This document shows positions 7,046 to 12,223 of a stretch of 12,223 bases of DNA, piece by piece. A program made the translations under genes and the position numbers. The notes under the pieces are model-generated. The model saw only the letters and a program-made list of their open reading frames with translations. It did not search any database and was not told where the DNA came from. The first letter of the stretch is position 1; every line of letters starts with the position of its first letter. Source of the stretch: an uncultured Mesorhizobium sp. (GTDB lineage: Bacteria > Pseudomonadota > Alphaproteobacteria > Rhizobiales > Rhizobiaceae); NCBI GenBank assembly GCA_950071955.1, contig CATMOC010000055.1, positions 1 to 12,223 of the forward strand. The letters are read 5' to 3'.

Positions 7046-7726
7046 CTACCCGATTCGACTGACCTGATCAAGATGCAGCGCGACGGGCGCCACCCTTCCG
7101 AAGATGTTCACTTCCACCTTCACCCGGTCGAAGCCCTGCAGGAGGGTTACAACACCCTCGAACGAAGCAAACGGACCGCTGTCCACGCGCACCGCGTGCC
7201 CCACCTTCAAGGCGTTGAGCAGCGTCTCCCGCGCCGTCCTGTCCTTCTGCAGAAACAGCTGGAGTTTCAGGATGATGTCGTCCTTTAATGCAGCGGGACG
7301 CAAAGCGCCGCCGAGGATGCCGAGCACATGCTCGACGCCCAGGAGACCGGCCATCGCACGGTCGGTTCCCGCTACCTTGACGAAGAGGTAGCCGGGCCAG
7401 AACGGCACCTCGACGGCCTCGCGCGGCTTGGCCGACATGCCCCCGCGACGTTTGGGCACGACGCTTTCGACCGGAAGCCAGCGCTCGACGTCGGCCCTGC
7501 CGAGGACGATATCCACATCCTTTTCGTGCCCGGTCATCACCCGCAGCACATACCAGCGGCGGCTGGGTTCCGATTCGCCCGCCGCGGCAAGCAGCGCCTG
7601 GCTGCGCCGAGACAGGTCCCGCGCCTTGTCGAGCGCCGCCGTCTGCCGGTCGGTCGGTGCGGACGTGGCCGCGTCATTCAGCTGCTTGTGGTCGATCCGC
7701 ATCATTTCCGCCTGTCTCGTCACCAT
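7046..7726 (-). CDS. NusG-like transcription antitermination protein
   Basis: 226 aa. NusG/RfaH-type proteins ride on RNA polymerase and suppress pausing and termination. The NGN domain spans about 57-140: RRWYVLRVMTGHEKDVDIVL (57-76), VPFWPGYLFVKV (107-118, equal to NusG's FPGY core) and HVLGILGG (133-140). A KOW domain follows at about 174-210 with LKVGHAVRVDSGPFASFEGVV (LKVGHAVRVDSGPFASF, 173-189), close to NusG's GPFADFNG. Residues 1-55 are an extra N-terminal extension absent from housekeeping NusG. It sits between the replication gene and the late genes, where lambda-like phages put a late antiterminator. It overlaps the O-like gene by 53 bp from ATG 7726; ATGs at 7705 or 7702 behind AGGCGG are plausible true starts. 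Family firm; late-gene role inferred. Confidence 0.88.
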   Translation of the reverse strand: MVTRQAEMMRIDHKQLNDAATSAPTDRQTAALDKARDLSRRSQALLAAAGESEPSRRWYVLRVMTGHEKDVDIVLGRADVERWLPVESVVPKRRGGMSAKPREAVEVPFWPGYLFVKVAGTDRAMAGLLGVEHVLGILGGALRPAALKDDIILKLQLFLQKDRTARETLLNALKVGHAVRVDSGPFASFEGVVTLLQGFDRVKVEVNIFGRVAPVALHLDQVSRIG

Positions 7727-8897
7727 TCGGCGCCTGTGAGCGCGCCGCTGCCTCGAAGTCGTCCATCCTTGCCGGCCCGCCGGCCGGGAAGAACACCACC
7801 GGCTGGCCGCCCGGATCCGGCAGCCATGGCCAGCCGCGTTTCTCGAACTCGGCGCGCCAGTCCTCGAACGTCGCGCAGCCCACTGGTACGGGCTCCATCA
7901 GCGGTGCCAGTCGTTCGACCCACGGCTCCACGGTGACGCCGCGGCGATGGTCCGCCCGCTCGTCCATGATCCGCACCTTCGGGAAGCCGTAGCGCGCCTG
8001 CCGCTCCAGCCTAGCCTTTCGTCCGGCGGAATCGTCCTGTTCGACCAGACGCCGCAGGAAAGCCGACGAGGGCGGGGGGATTTCCGCCGGCCCCCGAAGC
8101 AGCAGCGCGATCCGGTCGGCGGCCCACAATGGCCCGAAGGGCTTCGCAACGAGCGCCGGCGGCGCCACGGCGTCCCGCGCCGGCACCTCGTCGAACAGCT
8201 TTTGCGCGAAATACGTCGACAGCGCCGCGACGTGATCCTTGCCGTGGCGCTTCAGCAGCGCCAGCCAGGCGGGATGGCGACTTTCGGCGCGGTCCTGCTC
8301 GTCCGGCGTCAGCCTCAGCCATTCCGCCAGCCAGCGGTCTTTCGGCACGCCCGCAGATTGCGGATGGCTGCGCACCAGCTTCCAGAACCGCCTCTCCAGC
8401 GCGTCGCGGCCGCGCCGGTCCTCCCCGACCTCGGTTGACGCGTCGCCCGGCCCGCCTTCCTCGCCCTCGCGCCCGCGCGCTCTCTCATTCGTTAACAGGG
8501 GGTCGTTAATAGGTGCCGGTCCAGGACCGGCAGGGGGTGCCGATATACCGGCAGGGGGTGCCGGCTGGCCGGCAGGGTCCCCGCCCTCGCGCACGGCCGC
8601 CACGTCCGGGTGAACCGGGTCCAGAACGACGCGATAGACATGCGCGGAATCTCGCCCGCTCGGGTCGTTCTGCTCGTGTCTCTCCAGATAGCCGCTCGCC
8701 ACCAGGCGCTCGATCGCCTCGAACACGGTCGATCGCGCGCAGCCCATCTCGTCGGCCATCTTTACCTGGCTGCGGCGGCACCAGCCGAAATCGTCTGTGT
8801 GCCGCCCCAGAACGCACAGCACCTGCAGGTCGCGCGGCTTCAGCGCGCGATCGGTCGCCGCCCTTGCAGGGATGATGGACAGCCGCGGCCCGCTCAC
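7674..8897 (-). CDS. O-like replication protein with winged-helix domain
   Basis: 407 aa. Residues 15-92 form a winged helix: LKPRDLQVLCVLGRHTDD (19-36), the recognition part MADEMGCARSTVFEAIERL (47-65), then SGYLERHEQN and HVYRVVL. A Pro/Gly/Ala linker (100-165) includes three heptads PAGQPAP, PAGISAP, PAGPGPA. The C-terminal half is an uncharacterised mostly helical region (FWKLVRSHPQSAGVPKDRWL, 171-190; FEDWRAEFEKRGWPWLPDPG near the end). This layout and the origin-like DNA repeats in the linker match phage replication initiators such as lambda O. The GTG start (8897) overlaps the zinc-finger gene's stop by 4 bases (GTGA). No helicase loader or helicase gene follows. The DNA-binding domain is clear; initiator function is inferred. 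A transcriptional regulator is the alternative. Confidence 0.72.
   Translation of the reverse strand: MSGPRLSIIPARAATDRALKPRDLQVLCVLGRHTDDFGWCRRSQVKMADEMGCARSTVFEAIERLVASGYLERHEQNDPSGRDSAHVYRVVLDPVHPDVAAVREGGDPAGQPAPPAGISAPPAGPGPAPINDPLLTNERARGREGEEGGPGDASTEVGEDRRGRDALERRFWKLVRSHPQSAGVPKDRWLAEWLRLTPDEQDRAESRHPAWLALLKRHGKDHVAALSTYFAQKLFDEVPARDAVAPPALVAKPFGPLWAADRIALLLRGPAEIPPPSSAFLRRLVEQDDSAGRKARLERQARYGFPKVRIMDERADHRRGVTVEPWVERLAPLMEPVPVGCATFEDWRAEFEKRGWPWLPDPGGQPVVFFPAGGPARMDDFEAAARSQAPNGDETGGNDADRPQAAE
8526..8580 (-). repeat. 21-bp tandem repeats with dyad symmetry, candidate origin
   Basis: On the plus strand the 17-mer ACCGGCAGGGGGTGCCG occurs at 8526-8542 and 8547-8563, with a third partial copy GCCGGCAGGG at 8568-8577. 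The period is 21 bp. The second copy is a perfect inverted repeat (CCGGCA, 5-base loop, TGCCGG). A half copy, AGGTGCCGGT, lies at 8511-8520. Just downstream in the gene's direction is an AT-rich patch with TCGTTAA at 8489 and 8503. Iterons plus an adjacent AT-rich stretch inside the linker of the initiator gene is the arrangement of the lambda origin. The repeats also encode three Pro-rich heptads, so protein-level repeat expansion is the alternative. Confidence 0.55.
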
Positions 8898-9250
8898 CGA
8901 AGTCCGCCTCCGCTTGCGCGAGGCCGCGTCTGCCGGGCAGGACGTCCCCGCCCGCTCCCGCTCCTTCCCGCGAAAATCCGCTTACCGATCTCACCCGAGC
9001 GCAGCCCCCTCACCTTAGGGCCGCGGACATGCGCCGCCATGCCGATCGCGTCGCCGCCGCCGGCGGCGGCACCCCGGCACACCCAGTTGTTCTTGGCCGC
9101 GTTGAAGGAGAACCGGTCCCTGCCGCCGCAGGCCGAGCACGGCTGCGGATGCTCGGTTCCCCGCCGCGCAAAAGCCAGCCCCAGCCGCTCGGCAGCGTCC
9201 GCGATGGTGACGGCACGCGCGGCTTCGATGAGTTCGGCGGCGGAGGTCAT
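8894..9250 (-). CDS. Small primase-type zinc-finger protein, possibly degenerate
   Basis: 118 aa. Residues 38-75 resemble the zinc-binding domain of phage/P4-type primases: CSACGGRDRFSFN (38-50), NNWVCRG (54-60), then GGGDAIGMAAHV (64-75). Three cysteines (38, 41, 58) are present, but the fourth, expected at about 61 in the usual CRGC, is alanine (CRGAAAGGG). No TOPRIM or polymerase domain follows; the tail (78-118) is Arg/Gly-rich and looks unstructured. The ATG at 9250 has GGAAG about 10 bases upstream, and the stop overlaps the O-like start in a GTGA, which supports translation of this frame to its end. Role in replication is likely by context, but this is not a complete primase. A primase remnant is possible. 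Confidence 0.68.
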   Translation of the reverse strand: MTSAAELIEAARAVTIADAAERLGLAFARRGTEHPQPCSACGGRDRFSFNAAKNNWVCRGAAAGGGDAIGMAAHVRGPKVRGLRSGEIGKRIFAGRSGSGRGRPARQTRPRASGGGLR

Positions 9251-9324
9251 GCGGCGCTTCTTCCGGATTGACCCATGCCGGGAAGCGGATCAACCTTGGC
9301 GTTCAAACGGGAATGGAGGGGGAC

Positions 9325-10590
9325 ATGGCAGAAAGTGTCGAGAAACTCGGGCCGATAGAGACAATCCGGCAGATCGTTGAAGTTTTCACGCGCATGAAAG
9401 TAGATATTTCTATCAAGGAACCGGGCGTCGATGGGTTTATCGATTCCCAGAATAACATTCATAAGAGCCTGTTCTTGTTGTTGTTTTCGATGAAGGATAG
9501 CGATGGAAGGAACATTTGGTATTTGAATCAACAGAATGCGATCTTCAACTTCATCGAACAATTTTGGCCCAATGCCGAAAGCGGGTTCGACAGGGTCTCC
9601 AGCCGTAGCGCTCCCGTTCTCCAGAAGGGCGACGACGCGCGGATGAGACAGATTGTCGAGAGTAGTACTCTCCCACTGTCCGAGGCGATCGATATCGTCC
9701 TGGCCGCGTACTTCCGATCGGTGCGGACGATCGCGAGGGATAACAAAATAGAACTGCCGGACCTCTACCACCGGCTTGCCTCCGCGATTGCCAGGATCGA
9801 GGCGTTGTGGGTGTGCGACAGCCTTGCAGAGGAGTCCGTCGAAGCGGCGAGAGAAAAATACTCCTCCTCGGCGCTTTCTCTCCAACAGGATCTCGGCCGA
9901 CTTGCCGTCGAAACCGAGACCTTGACCAATAGGACGGCGTTGGCACTCGACAAATCGGCTCAATTGGAACAGACGATAGCGAGTAGCTCCGTGTCGGTCG
10001 AAACCCTGGCGAAGACATTCAATGAAAAGTATGGAAATGCAGATGAAAAGGCCACTTCTTTCATTGAATCGGTCCGAACGAAAGTTAACACGGGCGCACT
10101 GAAGATACATTGGGTAGATCGAGGGCGCATTGCTCGTGGGCAGTTCTGGGTATCTGCCGCGGTCATTGCTGCGATGCTGGTTGCCGTTCCCGCCGTCGCG
10201 ATCATATACAGCGACGAGGTCGTCGCATTTATGCATCACCTGACCGATGCGGCGACCGTGGATGTCGGCCCCGACCCGAGCGCCATAACCGTGACGGTCG
10301 CGACCATCAGCAGATTGCTGATCATCACCATTCCCGTCGCTCTCTACTTCTGGCTTATCCGCCTGGTCGTGCGGTTCAACATGCGCTCGATGCTCCTCAT
10401 GGACGATGCATCTATTCGCGCGACAATGCTCGAGACCTACTATCGAATGATCGAGGACGACGCGGCTAAGAAGGAAGATCGTGCGCTCGTACTGCAGGCT
10501 CTCGTACGCCCCGCGCCGGGGCACGGGGCAGACAGTGTCGATCCCCCCAACTTCACCGAAGTCATCGACAAGGCGATGGGACGGTCCTGA
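9325..10590 (+). CDS. Two-helix membrane protein with DUF6161-like C-terminus
   Basis: 421 aa. A long cytoplasmic N-terminal region (1-270) is mostly helical, with likely coiled coil from about 170 to 255. Membrane segments follow at about 274-296 (FWVSAAVIAAMLVAVPAVAI) and 329-347 (SRLLIITIPVALYFWLIRLV). The C-terminus RLVVRFNMRSMLLMDDASIR (346-365), YYRMIEDDAAKKEDRALVLQ (372-391) and ALVRP is the pattern I recall for DUF6161, a family without a known activity. The start ATG 9325 has GGAGG 4 bases upstream; ATG 9313 and a TTG at 9268 are less likely. The gene is on the strand opposite to the phage operon, is clearly more AT-rich, and uses many A/T-ending codons. These are signs of acquired cargo. 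Family call moderate; function unknown. Confidence 0.8.
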   Translation: MAESVEKLGPIETIRQIVEVFTRMKVDISIKEPGVDGFIDSQNNIHKSLFLLLFSMKDSDGRNIWYLNQQNAIFNFIEQFWPNAESGFDRVSSRSAPVLQKGDDARMRQIVESSTLPLSEAIDIVLAAYFRSVRTIARDNKIELPDLYHRLASAIARIEALWVCDSLAEESVEAAREKYSSSALSLQQDLGRLAVETETLTNRTALALDKSAQLEQTIASSSVSVETLAKTFNEKYGNADEKATSFIESVRTKVNTGALKIHWVDRGRIARGQFWVSAAVIAAMLVAVPAVAIIYSDEVVAFMHHLTDAATVDVGPDPSAITVTVATISRLLIITIPVALYFWLIRLVVRFNMRSMLLMDDASIRATMLETYYRMIEDDAAKKEDRALVLQALVRPAPGHGADSVDPPNFTEVIDKAMGRS

Positions 10591-10686
10591 ACACTTTTCA
10601 CGTCCGTTACTGCCCAGTTGGCTGCGATTCTCTTGGAACTCGCCTCCTCCAACACCGTTCTCCCCGCTGTTGTCGTGAGGTCGCGT

Positions 10687-11022
10687 ATGCCTGGCCAGTT
10701 CTCCCCGCCCGTTCGTGTATCGCTCGGCCGCGCCGGCAACGTCGCCCACGCGGTCGCCTCGCCCAAGAAGGCCGCCGAGATCCTGCTGACCGACTGGCCG
10801 ACGGACTGGACGGCCAAACACCTGGCGGCGCGCAAGGCCGTTCTGAAGGCCATGGAAAGCGCCCACACTGCCGCCGCCCTCGCCCGCGCGCGAAAGGCCT
10901 TCGCCGAGGCCGCCGACGAGGCCGGCATCCTGCTCCCCGAACCGCCGAAATCGCTCGCCCGCGAAGGCTTCCGGACGCCCGACTGGAACGGACGCAAGCA
11001 CAGACCGAAGCGCGACAGGTAG
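10687..11022 (+). CDS. DUF982 family protein
   Basis: 111 aa. The core PPVRVSLG...HAVASPKKAAEILLTDWP (about 7-40) and the helix AARKAVLKAMESAHTAAALA (48-67), ARARKAFAEAADEAGILL (about 68-85) match the short DUF982 proteins common on rhizobial chromosomes and plasmids. Their function is unknown. The C-terminal extension is basic (GRKHRPKRDR). ATG 10687 has GTGAGG 7-8 bases upstream and fits the family's N-terminus; a TTG at 10618 would add 23 residues. It lies 96 bp after the DUF6161-like gene and has phage/host-like high GC, unlike its two neighbours. The family is a host-lineage marker more than a phage hallmark. Confidence 0.82.
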   Translation: MPGQFSPPVRVSLGRAGNVAHAVASPKKAAEILLTDWPTDWTAKHLAARKAVLKAMESAHTAAALARARKAFAEAADEAGILLPEPPKSLAREGFRTPDWNGRKHRPKRDR

Positions 11023-11072
11023 CATCATGCCGCCCTCGCCATGTTCGCGCCGATGATGCTATTGAACTCGGC

Positions 11073-11765
11073 ATGCTTACGGGATGGAAGAGCAGGCTTC
11101 TTGTACTTGGATGGTGTGCGTTTCTCGGCGCCTTCACTTTCGTTGCCGCCACTGATTTCGCCCTCATACGCAATGCCCAATGGTGCGGCGGCGCAGACCA
11201 GCACTGTTTCCGCGAGTGGGTGAGCGCTCTCAGCGGTTGGGCCGCGACCATCGCAGCTGCATTCACGATCTTCTTCCTCTATCGGCAGAATGCCGAACAG
11301 AAGAAGCAAAGCGACTTCGCGCTTGGAAATGCCGATCCGACGATGGACGTCACTGGAGACTTGGAAGATCCGGAAACAATCGTCGTACGCATCGTAAACT
11401 GGAACCGGCGAGGCGTTATTCTGCACGGGATCAGTTTTTCTGGAACGAAGGCGAACAGTACCTTTCGGATCCAGGAACTGAAGATTGACGAAAGTTTGTG
11501 GGACTTTGAGGAGAAGTATGGTCTTCCCTATCTTCGCGGGTGGGAGGACCGCCAATCTCCACCTCACGCTGCTCAATATAAGCTCACAGGCTACGATGAA
11601 CATCCATTCTTCGTTTGGCCAGAAGCGACGGAGGTAGTGACCTATCTCGAATTGATAGATGACAAACATAAGCATGTTGTCCGGCGCGCTTCGCTCTATC
11701 CCCCAGCATGGCCGTTGACCGGGGAAAACACACTCGTCGCCCCACCCCGACCCGTCAGAGACTGA
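11073..11765 (+). CDS. Two-helix membrane protein of unknown function
   Basis: 230 aa. Helix 1 (about 9-31, LLVLGWCAFLGAFTFVAATD) is preceded by positive residues, so the N-terminus should be inside. A short periplasmic loop contains Cys38 and Cys45, which could form a disulfide. Helix 2 is at 51-70 (SALSGWAATIAAAFTIFFLY), followed by the charged RQNAEQKKQSDF. The remaining 150 residues look like a beta-rich cytoplasmic domain (TIVVRIVNWNRRGVILHGIS, 102-121; EVVTYLELIDDKH, 187-199). I do not recognise a named family. No ribosome binding site stands out before ATG 11073. Base composition is AT-richer than the phage genes, like the DUF6161-like gene. Natural protein features on this strand outweigh the long antisense frame at 11025-11954. 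Confidence 0.75.
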   Translation: MLTGWKSRLLVLGWCAFLGAFTFVAATDFALIRNAQWCGGADQHCFREWVSALSGWAATIAAAFTIFFLYRQNAEQKKQSDFALGNADPTMDVTGDLEDPETIVVRIVNWNRRGVILHGISFSGTKANSTFRIQELKIDESLWDFEEKYGLPYLRGWEDRQSPPHAAQYKLTGYDEHPFFVWPEATEVVTYLELIDDKHKHVVRRASLYPPAWPLTGENTLVAPPRPVRD

Positions 11766-11782
11766 CACCTTTTCAGTAGGCA

Positions 11783-11954
11783 TCATTTCGACCTCACCAC
11801 GTGCAGATCCGCGCCGCGCGCGGTCGCGGGCCGCGTCGATGAGCCGGCAGACGTCGGCCTCCGACACGTCACCCCAGCACCTTCGCGGTGTCGAGCATGT
11901 CGAACCGGCCCGAGCGCCAGGCGTGATCACGGCCGCGGCTTGCAGGAGTGTCAT
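11783..11954 (-). pseudogene. Frame-broken remnant of a small phage gene (possible)
   Basis: An ATG at 11954 overlaps the methyltransferase stop by 4 bases (ATGA) and begins MTLLQAAAVITPGARAG. Protein-like pieces then continue in three different frames: RFDMLDTAKVLG (followed by TGA), DVSEADVCRLIDAARDRAR, and GADLHVVRSK ending at the TGA at 11783-11785. Joined, they would make one plausible polypeptide of about 58 residues, which suggests a gene broken by single-base indels. High-GC DNA can mimic coding in several frames, and base-call errors would give the same picture, so confidence is low. Confidence 0.3.
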
Positions 11955-12223
11955 TCGGCCGCCTCCAGTCCCTCGACTGGCTCGCGCCGCGCCAGGTGCC
12001 CGCAATTGGCCCGCACCAGCGCCTCGGCCAGCGGCGGGCAGACCGAGTTGCCGCAGCACGAGCCCTGCACGGTCTGGGTGATCGGGGTGCCGTCCGCGCG
12101 GCGGTCGATGATGTAGCTGTCGGGAAAGCCCTGCGCCCGGAACCGCTCGCGCGGGGTCAGCATGCGCATGCCGATGTCGGCGATGGCGAAGGTCTGGCCG
12201 TCGATCTCGACGGTCACCAGCCC
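11951..12223 (-). CDS. C5-cytosine DNA methyltransferase, C-terminal end
   Basis: The last 90 codons of a gene that enters from the right edge. LTPRERFRAQGFPDSYIID is the RxQGFP block near motif IX of Dcm-type enzymes, and GNSVCPPLAEALVRANCG is motif X, which closes the SAM-binding fold. The catalytic PCQ and ENV motifs would lie outside the window, so activity and target site cannot be judged. The C-terminus (HLARREPVEGLEAAE) is a normal short tail. Phages in this group often carry solitary methyltransferases that protect their DNA from host restriction; no restriction gene is visible here. The frame is open to position 12223. Very confident on family, none on specificity. Confidence 0.93.
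   Translation of the reverse strand, partial: GLVTVEIDGQTFAIADIGMRMLTPRERFRAQGFPDSYIIDRRADGTPITQTVQGSCCGNSVCPPLAEALVRANCGHLARREPVEGLEAAE

Larger units (their letters stand above)
1..12223. mobile_element. Lambda-like prophage/phage segment, partial
   Basis: Small and large terminase, portal, gpW-like connector, S49 protease and scaffold genes lie in a tight minus-strand series. They are preceded by replication and antitermination genes and by a cytosine methyltransferase, which is the gene content of a lambda-type tailed phage. Both ends are open: a gene runs off at position 1 and another at 12223. Whether it is integrated or free cannot be told, because no integrase, attachment site or clear host housekeeping gene is present. 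Non-phage-like cargo genes at 9325-11765 argue for a temperate element. The DUF982 gene points to a rhizobial host. Confidence 0.9.

Noticed and set aside
9251..9324. Divergent promoter between the zinc-finger and DUF6161-like genes
   Set aside because: The interval must hold a promoter for at least one side, and TTGACC at 9268 resembles a -35, but no acceptable -10 is found at 16-18 bp on either strand.
9247..11028. 593-codon open frame on the minus strand
   Set aside because: Antisense to the DUF6161-like and DUF982 genes, both of which have good ribosome binding sites, and for the first also membrane segments. The shadow is Arg/Gly-rich with no recognisable domain.
11761..11777. Short hairpin ACTGA-7-TCAGT after the last cargo gene, considered as terminator
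   Set aside because: Only 5 weak base pairs and no T-run downstream.
11025..11954. Minus-strand open frame running on from the ATGA overlap for about 310 codons
   Set aside because: The plus-strand gene at 11073-11765 has convincing membrane topology and a natural composition. The minus frame is most likely open only by chance beyond about 11780.
1..12223. CRISPR arrays, tRNA genes, insertion sequences and att sites
   Set aside because: No spaced direct repeats of CRISPR type, no tRNA cloverleaf or TTCRA-type arm, no transposase-like protein and no flanking duplicate suitable as att were seen by eye.

Overview
The window is part of a lambda-like siphophage, most likely an integrated prophage, from a high-GC alphaproteobacterium. 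Rhizobiales (Hyphomicrobiales) is the best guess. This rests on the strong GC bias, a DUF982 protein (a family concentrated in Rhizobiales) and the packaging/head genes. No integrase, repressor, lysis gene, tRNA or att site is visible, so the element's ends lie outside the window.

Left two thirds (1-9250), all on the minus strand and read from right to left. The early part is a small primase-type zinc-finger protein (8894-9250), a winged-helix, O-like replication protein carrying 21-bp tandem repeats inside its gene (7674-8897), and a NusG-like antitermination protein (7046-7726). Next come a tail-completion protein of the minor tail Z family (6317-6844) and a 154-bp non-coding segment (6163-6316) with a dyad and five CTTTA motifs, which is a candidate cos/packaging site. 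The late head module follows: small terminase (5497-6162), large terminase of the GpA family (3540-5495), portal (1915-3543), gpW-like connector (1643-1915), S49 prohead protease (714-1634), a scaffold-like protein with a second in-frame start (148-711), and the first codons of another gene (1-73). Overlaps and short gaps tie these genes into one transcription unit. A plausible programme is replication initiation inside the O-like gene, then NusG-like read-through into packaging and head genes. This is inferred from order and family membership.

Right third (9325-11765), on the plus strand against the phage operon. Three genes form an apparent cargo or moron block: a membrane protein with a DUF6161-like C-terminus (9325-10590), a DUF982 protein (10687-11022) and a second two-helix membrane protein (11073-11765). 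The two membrane-protein genes are visibly more AT-rich than the phage genes. None has a known biochemical role. Superinfection exclusion or defence is a hypothesis only.

Right edge (11951-12223), minus strand again: the C-terminal end of a C5-cytosine DNA methyltransferase, followed by about 170 bp that looks like a frame-broken small gene. The cargo block thus sits between two groups of minus-strand phage genes.

The parts that most deserve a second look are the intragenic origin-like repeats at 8526-8580, the nested scaffold start at 570, the cos-like interval at 6163-6316, the displaced Z-like and W-like genes, and the cargo block.
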